Below, piece by piece: positions 1 through 5,901 of a stretch of DNA of 7,766 nucleotides. A model generated the notes under the pieces. The model was given only the letters and a program-made list of their open reading frames with translations, ran no database searches and was not told the origin of the DNA. The stretch is from positions 1 through 7,766 of the forward strand of contig JAJDFU010000301.1 in the NCBI GenBank assembly GCA_020528935.1. The letters are read 5' to 3'. The translations under genes were made by a program, and so were the position numbers. The DNA comes from Saprospiraceae bacterium. Lineage in GTDB: Bacteria > Bacteroidota > Bacteroidia > Chitinophagales > Saprospiraceae. How positions within the stretch are numbered: the stretch's first letter is position 1; every line of letters begins with the position of its first letter.

Positions 1-49
1 AGAGGTGTTTCATATGGAGCGGTTCGTTAAGAGCGGACAGTGCGGCTCG

Positions 50-916
50 TCATTCCGGATCGGGCCGGGCTTCCAGGGTGCCGTAACTGCCCCCGGTGAT
101 GACGGTCCAGCTTTGCAGAATGTCCTCCACGGGCTGCAAGTGCGGAAATGCAAAGGCCACCACGATATCGTCCTCCCAGGCCGCCGCGGGCATGGGATGA
201 TGGTAGTACTCCGGGTTCCTGTAAGAGCCCTGCCAGGAGCGGCTGGCATTGGACCAGTTTTCAAAGCCGATGCCCTGCTGAGCACAGAGTTCGGCCAGCA
301 CTTCTACGGCCTGGGCTTCGGCATGGCTGAGCGCGCAGCTCCAGGTGTGGAAATGCGAGCGCTTCTGTACATCCAGTACGTCAAAAACCGGAAAGCGCCT
401 GCGCCCCAGCACGTGATAACCCGAAGCCGTACCGTCCAGAAGCACCTCATCGCGATGGGCGAGGCCCGAATCCGGGCTGGGTATGCTGGCTAACACGGCA
501 GTGACCGGGCCCAGGCGATGCGCCCAGAGGATCTCGTAATAGGCTCCCTGCTGGAGCCGAACCACCACGGATTCGCCGCGCCGGGGGAAGGGGTGCGTCC
601 AGCCGAACTTGGCCCAGATGCTGCGCGCCAGGCGCTCTTTTTGCAGGGCCGTGGCCGCCGTGCCAACCGCCCACCACAGGTTGCGCTCGTGCGGCTCCAG
701 GGCCAGTGCCTTTTTGAGGTAGTGCAGGGCGGGCTTCCACTCCCGGCGATCGGCATACAACTGCCCCAATTCCCTGGCCGGCGCAGACCAGGCCGGGCAT
801 TGCCGGAGGATGAGGCGGTACACCTTTACCGCCTGATAGATATCACCTTCCCGGGCGTACGCGCGCGCCTGGTCCAGCAAGTCGATCGGGAGGGCTGTGT
901 GATCGTCCATGGGCAT
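50..916 (-). CDS. TPR protein with an unrecognised C-terminal domain
   Basis: The protein is 288 residues if it starts at the ATG at 916; an in-frame ATG at 910 gives 286. The frame stays open upstream to 1228, but that part lies inside the transporter gene and reads as unnatural Ser/Cys-rich sequence, so I place the start after the transporter's stop. Residues about 10-105 are helical TPR repeats: ARAYAREGDIYQAVKVYRLIL, then LGQLYADRREWKPALHYLKKALALEP, then a weaker third unit. Such repeats usually bind other proteins. Residues about 115-282 form a second domain I do not recognise; it contains YYEILWAHRLGPVTAVL, DEVLLDG, RRRFPVFDVLD and an aromatic stretch, WSNASRSWQGSYRNPEYYHH. No signal peptide or membrane segment is seen, so it is probably cytoplasmic. 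It follows the transporter by 73 bases and may be transcribed with it or from an internal promoter. Its function is unknown. Confidence 0.85.
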   Translation of the reverse strand: MPMDDHTALPIDLLDQARAYAREGDIYQAVKVYRLILRQCPAWSAPARELGQLYADRREWKPALHYLKKALALEPHERNLWWAVGTAATALQKERLARSIWAKFGWTHPFPRRGESVVVRLQQGAYYEILWAHRLGPVTAVLASIPSPDSGLAHRDEVLLDGTASGYHVLGRRRFPVFDVLDVQKRSHFHTWSCALSHAEAQAVEVLAELCAQQGIGFENWSNASRSWQGSYRNPEYYHHPMPAAAWEDDIVVAFAFPHLQPVEDILQSWTVITGGSYGTLEARPDPE

Positions 917-929
917 CTGTGCTTCAAAC

Positions 930-959
930 CCAATATACGGACTTTGGAGGTAGTGCAAA
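930..959 (-). promoter_or_regulatory. possible internal promoter for the TPR gene
   Basis: On the minus strand TTTG (959-956) is followed after 18 bases by TATATTGG (937-930). This is one mismatch from the Bacteroidota -7 element TAnnTTTG, and the spacing lies in the 17-23 range known for the phylum. Transcription would begin a few bases on, leaving a leader of roughly 8-15 bases before the ATGs at 916 and 910. It sits in the gap between the transporter and TPR genes. Sequence match only. Confidence 0.35.
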
Positions 960-989
960 ACCGGCTGCGGCAAGTCCGGGTCCGCGCCC

Positions 990-2273
990 TCAGGCGCGCT
1001 GGCGCTGCAGGCGCAGCAACAGCAACAATCCCAGCACAAACCAGATTCCCAGCAGCAAGATGGAATTGCGCATGCTGCCGGTGAGGTTGTCGAGGTAACC
1101 GAACAAGACCAGCCCGATGAGGATGGCCACTTTCTCGCAAACGTCGAAAAAGCTGAAATACCCGGCATTGTTCTGCGTCTTGGGGATGAGCTTGGCGTAG
1201 GTGGAGCGCGACAAGGCCTGTATGCCACCCATGACCAGGCCGATGAATACGGCTACGCTGTAAAAGTGAAAAGGCGTGCGAATGAAGTAGGCCGCCGTAG
1301 TTATGCCCACCCATACGGCTACGGCCAGGGTCAGGGCCCGCACATTGCCCAGGCGCTCCGACAGCCCGGCAAAGAGATAGGCCCCGGCAATGGCCAGATA
1401 TTCCAGGGCGATCACCGTGGCGATGAGCTGGACGATCTTCAGGCCCACCTCTTTTTCCCCAAAGGAAGCGGCCATGAACATCACCGTTTGCACGCCCATG
1501 ATGTAAAAGAAAAAAGCGAGCAGGAAAGTGCGCAGGCGCGGTTCGCTGCGGAGCCGCCGCCAGATCTTTACCAACTCCCGATAGCCGTGCCACAGGTAGC
1601 GCCCCTCCGGTCTTTTGACGTAGATCCCCCGCGGCAATCGCCGGAAGGTGAACTGGGCAAAAGCGATCCACCACAGGCCGGTCAGGGCAAAAGCGAGGCG
1701 GGGCACGAAACCCTCCTCCGCAATGCCGAGCCAGTGCGGGTTGAACATCAGCACCAGAATACCGAGCATGAGTGTAGTGGCGCCTACATAGCCGTAGGCA
1801 AATCCCCGGGCACTCACCCTATCCTGCCGGTCCTCGGTGGCGATCGCCGGCAGGTAAGAGTTGTAAAAGACGATGCTGCCGGAGTAACCCACAGTCGCCA
1901 ACAACAATCCGCCGATGCCCAGCAGCAGGTTTGGACCAGTGAAAAAGAACAGCGACACACAAGCCAATCCGCCCAGGTAGCAGAAAAACTGCATGTAGGA
2001 CTTGTGATTGCCCGAGTAATCGGATGTGGAACTCAGCAAGGGCGACAGCAGGGCCACCAGCCCGAACGCAATGCCAAGCGTCATGGAATAGAGGGCCGTA
2101 TTCTCGATGTCGAGCCCGAGAAACTGTACCCGGTCGCTGCCGTCCTGGCGGGTTACCTGATTGTAATAGGCCGGAAAGATGGCCGAATTGATGACCAGGG
2201 CATAGGAGGAATTGGCCCAGTCGTACATGGCCCAGGCGTGGATGGTCTTTCGGTTGTTTTTCTCCATGCCCAT
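990..2273 (-). CDS. UMF1/Atg22-type MFS transporter
   Basis: This is a 427-residue inner membrane protein with about twelve hydrophobic segments, the usual size for the UMF1 (Atg22-like) branch of the major facilitator superfamily. Family hallmarks are visible: AWAMYDWANSSYA near residues 13-25, FYNSYLPAIA at 136-145, GGIQALSRSTYAKLIP at 349-364, and a FFDVCEK segment at 375-381 before the last helices. A basic cytoplasmic loop (about 211-248) separates the two six-helix halves. Relatives include fungal Atg22, a vacuolar amino acid exporter; substrates of the bacterial members are mostly unknown, so export of a small metabolite is inference. The start at 2273 lies 3 bases after the stop of the outer membrane barrel gene; a second ATG at 2267 is equally possible. 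The tight spacing implies one transcript, probably with linked translation. Confidence 0.93.
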   Translation of the reverse strand: MGMEKNNRKTIHAWAMYDWANSSYALVINSAIFPAYYNQVTRQDGSDRVQFLGLDIENTALYSMTLGIAFGLVALLSPLLSSTSDYSGNHKSYMQFFCYLGGLACVSLFFFTGPNLLLGIGGLLLATVGYSGSIVFYNSYLPAIATEDRQDRVSARGFAYGYVGATTLMLGILVLMFNPHWLGIAEEGFVPRLAFALTGLWWIAFAQFTFRRLPRGIYVKRPEGRYLWHGYRELVKIWRRLRSEPRLRTFLLAFFFYIMGVQTVMFMAASFGEKEVGLKIVQLIATVIALEYLAIAGAYLFAGLSERLGNVRALTLAVAVWVGITTAAYFIRTPFHFYSVAVFIGLVMGGIQALSRSTYAKLIPKTQNNAGYFSFFDVCEKVAILIGLVLFGYLDNLTGSMRNSILLLGIWFVLGLLLLLRLQRQRA

Positions 2274-2276
2274 CGA

Positions 2277-3506
2277 TCAGAAAGCTTCCGCCAGATAAAA
2301 ATAAAAACCCGACTGCCGGCGGCCCGGGCCGTTGGAGCCGGCACTCAGGCCCAGGGCATAGTCAATCCGGATGGTCACCCGGCTCTTGCGGTTGAACAGG
2401 ACGCGCAGCCCCGCCCCCACGGCCGTTCGAAACTGATCCATACGGAAGTCGCCGGGCCGGGGAGCGACCTGGGCCACGCCCCCGAAAACGGCCAGCCCCA
2501 GGCGCTTCCAGATCTTCCAGAAGGGATCCGTATCCGACTCCCGCCAGAAGGGCAGGCGGTATTCGGCCTCGGCGGCCAGCAGGTGGTTGTCCTGGTACGT
2601 ACCCAAAAAGTAGCCGCGGATGAAGTTGCGGCCCCCCACCCGCGAAAGGGCCCGCAAGGGTATGCCGTTCGCATCGGGCGTGAACCGGAAGTTGACTACC
2701 CCGCGCAGGGCCAGGGTCTGGTTCTTCCAGGTGTTGATGTACTGGCGGGCGTCCAGGCGAAGGCTGTGAAAGGTGAAATCGCTTCCCAGCCAGGTACCGA
2801 AGTGCAGGCTGCTGAATTCGACCAGGGATCCCCGTATCGGATTGAGCACATAGTCTCGGGAGTCGAATAATGCTATGGCTCCCAGCCCGGAGCGCAAGCC
2901 TTCGTCAGGTAGATTGCTGATGCGCGTGGAATCGGCATTGGCAAAGGCCCAGCGATCGGGTATGGGGCGGGCATTGAAAAGGTATTCGAGATTGTAATGC
3001 AGCCCCACATACCAATGCCGGCCCAGCTTGCGCATAAAGGCCGGAGCGAAGTTCAGCCGGTTGGAGTTGAAGTTGAGATAGTTGAGGGTGTCGGCTCCGC
3101 CGTCCTCGTCGAACTCCACGACCAGGCTGCTCGCGCCGTTGCCGCGCCCGTAGTTGCGGTCGGGATATATGTCGAAAAAGGTTTCGCCCCGGAATCGCCA
3201 GCGATTGCCGTCGGTGAAAATATCCCAGTTCAGGCGGGTGGATACCTGATTGGCCAGCGTATAGACGGCCAGGAATTGCACGTTGGAAAAGCGGGTACTG
3301 GTATCGCCGCGGTAAAGATCCATGTAATACACCCCGATCACGCCCAGGGTGAGTTTCGTCTCCGGTGCATAACTGATGGCCGGCAGGATATCGATGCGCC
3401 GAAAGTCGCGCGAGGCCGGGGCATTTGCGGTATCGGCCGGCTGCTGTGCCTGCCCGCTCAGGCCCAACAATACCGAACAGCAAAGCAGGGGACAGAGATA
3501 CTTCAT
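2277..3506 (-). CDS. BamA/TamA-family (Omp85) outer membrane barrel, no POTRA domains
   Basis: This 409-residue outer membrane protein has a signal peptide at about residues 1-20 (hydrophobic core, likely cleavage after SGQA). The rest alternates as expected for a transmembrane beta-barrel and ends in Phe (YFYLAEAF), the usual outer membrane insertion signal. The Omp85 C-terminal signature is present: GGRNFIRGYF at 291-300 matches the conserved (V/I)RG(F/Y) motif of barrel loop 6, LFDSRDYVLNPIRGSLVEF at 213-231 matches another conserved barrel segment, and TIRIDYALG lies at 378-386. BamA proteins are about twice as long because they carry periplasmic POTRA repeats. Here only about 20-30 residues separate the signal peptide from the barrel, so it is unlikely to be the essential assembly factor. 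A transport or channel role is inferred. It is first in the cluster and its stop lies 3 bases before the MFS gene. Confidence 0.9.
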   Translation of the reverse strand: MKYLCPLLCCSVLLGLSGQAQQPADTANAPASRDFRRIDILPAISYAPETKLTLGVIGVYYMDLYRGDTSTRFSNVQFLAVYTLANQVSTRLNWDIFTDGNRWRFRGETFFDIYPDRNYGRGNGASSLVVEFDEDGGADTLNYLNFNSNRLNFAPAFMRKLGRHWYVGLHYNLEYLFNARPIPDRWAFANADSTRISNLPDEGLRSGLGAIALFDSRDYVLNPIRGSLVEFSSLHFGTWLGSDFTFHSLRLDARQYINTWKNQTLALRGVVNFRFTPDANGIPLRALSRVGGRNFIRGYFLGTYQDNHLLAAEAEYRLPFWRESDTDPFWKIWKRLGLAVFGGVAQVAPRPGDFRMDQFRTAVGAGLRVLFNRKSRVTIRIDYALGLSAGSNGPGRRQSGFYFYLAEAF

Positions 3507-3552
3507 AAGGACTTATGCCGGTACTGATACTGTTTAAAAAATAAAAAGTTGC

Positions 3553-3592
3553 ATACCGCTTCCGGATTGGTTAACCCATATGGAAGCGGTAT
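3553..3592. terminator. stem-loop A: bidirectional terminator or operator
   Basis: ATACCGCTTCC (3553-3563) and GGAAGCGGTAT (3582-3592) are perfect 11-base inverted arms around an 18-base loop. A run of seven T follows directly on the plus strand (3592-3598), and on the minus strand T-rich sequence begins about 5 bases after the stem, so it resembles a terminator working in both directions. No plus-strand gene ends here, so its natural role would be to stop minus-strand transcripts from the lectin-OmpA gene. The loop contains its own palindrome, GGTTAACC (3569-3576), which is unusual for a terminator. The dyad also covers the expected -33 region of the barrel gene, so it could instead be an operator. 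Confidence 0.5.
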
Positions 3593-3618
3593 TTTTTTAA
3601 GCGCGTATGCACGGATTT

Positions 3619-3660
3619 CAAGGATAAAATACCACTAACGAATGGGGCATTTTATCCTTG
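3619..3660. repeat. stem-loop B: 12-bp inverted repeat
   Basis: CAAGGATAAAAT (3619-3630) and ATTTTATCCTTG (3649-3660) are perfect 12-base inverted arms around an 18-base loop, the same loop length as stem-loop A, which lies 26 bases away. The stem is AT-rich and no T-run follows on either strand, so an ordinary terminator is unlikely. It could be a protein-binding dyad or a transcript-stabilising structure. Role unknown. Confidence 0.6.
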
Positions 3661-3836
3661 CACCACATAATAGATAACGAACCTTGCGCAAAGCAATGAG
3701 CGATTGGAAGCCAAAGGGCAGTATGGAGTGGCCAATGCCGATTGCTGTAAGCCGGCAACCTGATGCCACACTCTTCCTGCACGATGAATCCACAGCCCTG
3801 CTGCGCAACATCGATCAATCAGACCATTAAGGTAAT

Positions 3837-3865
3837 AAAAAAAGACTCAGGGTACAGCCCGCACC
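3837..3865 (-). terminator. weak terminator-like element at the end of the lectin-OmpA gene
   Basis: On the minus strand GGTGC (3865-3861) and GTACC (3855-3851) can form a 5-bp stem with one G-T pair and a 5-base loop, followed 7 bases later by a run of seven T (3843-3837). The stem overlaps the last codons and the T-run lies just past the stop. The stem is short and the spacing poor, so this is tentative; stem-loop A downstream is the stronger terminator candidate. Confidence 0.2.
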
Positions 3866-4917
3866 AGACTAAATTCCACGCGCCGGTTCTGGCTGCGCGC
3901 CCGGTCGGAATTGCCGACTAGGCGCGGATAGGCCTCGCCAAACCCCTTCACAATGAGCCGGTCCCTGGCCACGCCGCGCTGCACCAGATAATCCGCTATC
4001 GCACCGGCGCGCTGATCGCTCAGGCGCTGATTGAGGGCGGAGGGTCCCGAGGCATCCGTAAAGGCGAAGATCTTCAACCGCTCGCGGGGATGGGCGCGCA
4101 GCAGGGTCACGATCCCTTCGAGCAGAGCCCTCTGTTCGGTAGAAAGCGCGGTGGTGCCGGAGGCAAATTGAAAGCCCGGGATCTCAATCTTCTGCCCCCG
4201 CATGAGATCCCGCTGCAGCCCCATATCCAGCGCGGGCAAGGTGGGAATGCGCCCCAGGACCAGCTTGCGAAAACAGACCTCCTGCCGGTTGTTGTACTTG
4301 CCCGTTGCCGCCGAAGCCCCCCAGTACACGATGGAGTTGCCGCGAAATACCGTGCGGGTCAGATCGCCCGTGGCACGGGCAATGACCACGCCGTCCAGGT
4401 ACACCTTGAGTTCCTGGACCGCCGGATCCCAGGATACCTCCATGGGGTGATAGGCACAGTCCTCGATATTGGGCAGGGCATTGGGCCGGTTGGCATTGGC
4501 GTAGTGGCGAATGTCGCCATTGGTGAGTATGGCTACATGATCCTCCTCGGGATCGAGCAGGTGATCATTGAGCCAGGTATCCAGCTCGATCCCCAGGGAT
4601 GGGACCAGGCCGCCGAAGCCCATGCCCTCACCGCTGTAGCCCAGGCGAGCCCGCGGGCTGAAGATAAATACGATGCCGTCGGCCCCGCCGCGGTCATCGC
4701 AGCCCAGAAACACCTCCAGCTCCATGTAGAAGGGCTCGTTCAGGTCAATGGGTTTCTTGTACCAGATGGCCCCGCCCTGCCAGTCCACGGCCTCGGTGAG
4801 CCGGAAACACTCGTCGTCCAGCCGCACGGCGTTGCCGTTGAGCACAAAGTCTTTGACGTCCACCTGAGCAGATAAAACCGCAGGCAACAAAAGGAAAAAC
4901 AGTATCAGTCGGGCCAT
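3847..4917 (-). CDS. secreted L-type lectin / OmpA-domain fusion
   Basis: This 356-residue protein begins with a signal peptide (MARLILFFLLLPAVLSAQ, cleavage near residue 18). Residues about 22-222 form an L-type (legume-like) lectin domain. GGADGIVFIFSP (77-88) carries Asp80, the position of the sugar-binding Asp of concanavalin A. The run from Glu111 to His127 keeps all six metal-site residues with concanavalin A spacing (E111, D113, W115 for Tyr, N117, D122, H127). Residues about 245-353 form an OmpA C-terminal peptidoglycan-binding domain: FTDASG (286-291), LNQRLSDQRAGAIADYL (295-311), GFGEAYP (325-331) and NRRVEF (344-349), although the usual GHTD reads AFTD. Four cysteines (37, 73, 154, 215) could form disulfides. 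I infer an envelope protein that holds a sugar-binding domain at the cell wall; the sugar is unknown. It appears to be a single-gene unit, with gaps of 340 and 100 bases to its same-strand neighbours. Confidence 0.93.
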   Translation of the reverse strand: MARLILFFLLLPAVLSAQVDVKDFVLNGNAVRLDDECFRLTEAVDWQGGAIWYKKPIDLNEPFYMELEVFLGCDDRGGADGIVFIFSPRARLGYSGEGMGFGGLVPSLGIELDTWLNDHLLDPEEDHVAILTNGDIRHYANANRPNALPNIEDCAYHPMEVSWDPAVQELKVYLDGVVIARATGDLTRTVFRGNSIVYWGASAATGKYNNRQEVCFRKLVLGRIPTLPALDMGLQRDLMRGQKIEIPGFQFASGTTALSTEQRALLEGIVTLLRAHPRERLKIFAFTDASGPSALNQRLSDQRAGAIADYLVQRGVARDRLIVKGFGEAYPRLVGNSDRARSQNRRVEFSLVRAVP

Positions 4918-4942
4918 GGTCGAAGGTTTGATGCGCGAATCC

Positions 4943-4973
4943 AGAATTTACGGGGATTCCGTCTTTGAGGCAA
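4943..4973 (-). promoter_or_regulatory. possible promoter of the lectin-OmpA gene
   Basis: On the minus strand TTG (4973-4971) is followed after 20 bases by TAAATTCT (4950-4943), a partial match to TAnnTTTG. Transcription would start some 20 bases before the ATG at 4917, a short leader like those inferred for the neighbouring genes. The last two bases of the -7 element do not match, so confidence is low. Confidence 0.3.
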
Positions 4974-5017
4974 GCCCACCTCGCCGGCAAAGGGCGCAAA
5001 TGGCGGTGTCTTTACAT

Positions 5018-5800
5018 TCAGGGACTGGCTTTGCGGTCCCGGGTGCGGAAATACTGCCGGCCCCACACCAGCACCTGAAAACCGTACATGCTCAGCCAAA
5101 GCAATACCGCCGCAAAGGATAAAGCCCCGAGGGCGGCAAATGGTTTATTGCTGCGCAGGTTGATACCCAGAAATTCGTAAAAGGAAAAATCCGCCAGCAC
5201 GAACAGGGCGTGAATGCCGAACAGCACAAACAACACCGGCAGCATTTTCTCGAGGTAGACGACCTTCTTGGCCTCCTGGCGCGACTGCAGGCGGCTGCGC
5301 TTGCGGCGCACATAACGATAGGCGAAATACATGTAGGCCAAGAAGGTGCCCAAATACAGGGCCTGCTCAAAGGCTCCGTAGAAGGGATTGTAAAACTGCC
5401 GGTCCACCCGGTCTTTCAGGGATTCGTCGGCAAAGAACATGCCGATGAAATACAACACCTGAAAAAAGGGCAGCAGGAAATACTTGCCGTCCGTCCACCG
5501 CAAACGGTAGATGGGGTACAGGTTCAGCTTGACGTAGAAGAACAGAAGGGGCGGAAAAGCCAGAGTGAAGTAGATGGGCAAAAACCGAAGCTGTGGATAG
5601 CGGGCGTAAAATTCGGTGAAGGTGAAAATGTTGTGCAACAGGGTCAGGCCAAAGGTGATGAGCAACAGGCCGAAGCAAATATTGGCCCGCCGCTCGCCGG
5701 CCCGCGACACCAGAAAAGCCGGCCCCACCACCAGGCTGTGCAGGACCACGCCGGCCAACACCAGGATAAGCAGGTAGAACAATACCGTATTCAGGTCCAT
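5018..5800 (-). CDS. seven-helix membrane protein like the sensor half of AraC-type regulators
   Basis: From the ATG at 5800 the protein is 260 residues, with about seven membrane helices near residues 5-30, 40-61, 73-91, 107-123, 143-163, 187-205 and 223-247. A basic loop (RYVRRKRSRLQSRQEAKK, 162-179) is probably cytoplasmic. The order and character of the segments (LLHNIFTFTEFYARYPQLRFLPIYFTLAFPPLLFFYVK at 54-91, then YFLLPFFQVLYFIGMFF) resemble the membrane part of Bacteroidota regulators that carry a C-terminal AraC-type DNA-binding domain. Here the protein ends soon after the last helix with a charged tail, so no DNA-binding part exists. An in-frame ATG at 5839 would add 13 residues, but a promoter-like TATCTTTG lies downstream of it and the hydrophobic start favours 5800. 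The function is unknown; signalling through a separate partner is speculation. No cotranscribed partner is evident. Confidence 0.85.
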   Translation of the reverse strand: MDLNTVLFYLLILVLAGVVLHSLVVGPAFLVSRAGERRANICFGLLLITFGLTLLHNIFTFTEFYARYPQLRFLPIYFTLAFPPLLFFYVKLNLYPIYRLRWTDGKYFLLPFFQVLYFIGMFFADESLKDRVDRQFYNPFYGAFEQALYLGTFLAYMYFAYRYVRRKRSRLQSRQEAKKVVYLEKMLPVLFVLFGIHALFVLADFSFYEFLGINLRSNKPFAALGALSFAAVLLWLSMYGFQVLVWGRQYFRTRDRKASP

Positions 5801-5823
5801 GCGCCGCGGAAATGAAGTTTGCT

Positions 5824-5855
5824 CAAAGATAAAAGCCACAAAATCAAGGTATCAA
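5824..5855 (-). promoter_or_regulatory. promoter candidate for the seven-helix protein gene
   Basis: The minus strand carries TATCTTTG (5831-5824), an exact match to the Bacteroidota -7 element TAnnTTTG. A TTG lies about 21 bases upstream, within the known 17-23 range. Transcription would start near 5818, only about 18 bases before the ATG at 5800. This argues against the earlier ATG at 5839, which would lie upstream of the transcription start. Confidence 0.5.
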
Positions 5856-5872
5856 CAAAAGTCCGGCTCTGC

Positions 5873-5892
5873 CTGTTTGACCTGTCAAACAG
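5873..5892. promoter_or_regulatory. 9-2-9 palindrome, probable operator or leader hairpin
   Basis: CTGTTTGAC (5873-5881) and GTCAAACAG (5884-5892) are perfect inverted arms around two central bases. The site ends 9 bases before the ATG at 5902 and lies about 40 bases upstream of the minus-strand -7 element, in the only divergent gap of the window. The symmetry suits a dimeric regulator controlling one or both genes. In RNA it would make an 8-bp hairpin with a four-base loop just before the start codon. The regulator cannot be named from the sequence. Confidence 0.45.
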
Positions 5893-5901
5893 AATATTAT
5901 C

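Larger units (their letters stand above)
3507..3846. other. 340-base intergenic region with two stem-loops, no convincing gene
   Basis: The gap lies between two minus-strand genes. It is more AT-rich than its surroundings near 3520-3660 and contains two perfect inverted repeats (listed separately). The part from about 3660 to 3830 holds short related units: CAATGAGCGATTG (3694-3706) and CAATGCCGATTG (3733-3744), plus the palindrome TTGCGCAA (3684-3691). A 66-codon minus-strand reading frame (3618-3818) overlaps one stem-loop, has no recognisable domain and is rich in Cys, His and Trp; I do not call it a gene. Upstream of the barrel gene, TATTTTTT (3543-3536, minus strand) resembles a -7 element, but no TTG lies at the proper distance. 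Confidence 0.7.

Noticed and set aside
1..49. Terminator after the TPR gene
   Set aside because: No stem followed by a T-run is visible on the minus strand in the few bases available; the end of the cluster lies outside the window.
917..1228. N-terminal extension of the TPR protein frame to the ATG at 1228
   Set aside because: The added 104 residues lie mostly within the transporter gene in another frame and are Ser/Pro/Cys-rich without pattern; the TPR region starts right after the ATG at 916.
1266..2870. 534-codon open frame on the plus strand
   Set aside because: It lies antisense across the MFS and barrel genes, has low-complexity Gln/Gly/His/Pro-rich sequence without domains, and both genes beneath it have clear family signatures. 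High GC keeps antisense frames open.
3553..3660. Twin stem-loops as integron attC sites or a CRISPR-like array
   Set aside because: The arms lack the attC core sequences (RYYYAAC/GTTRRRY), the two arms differ in sequence, and there are only two units with no regular spacers.
3618..3818. 66-codon open frame on the minus strand
   Set aside because: It overlaps stem-loop B, has no recognisable domain, has an odd Cys/His/Trp-rich composition, and no promoter-like element was evident.
5801..5839. Longer N-terminus of the seven-helix protein from the ATG at 5839
   Set aside because: The best promoter match would start transcription downstream of that ATG, and the first membrane helix begins directly after the ATG at 5800.
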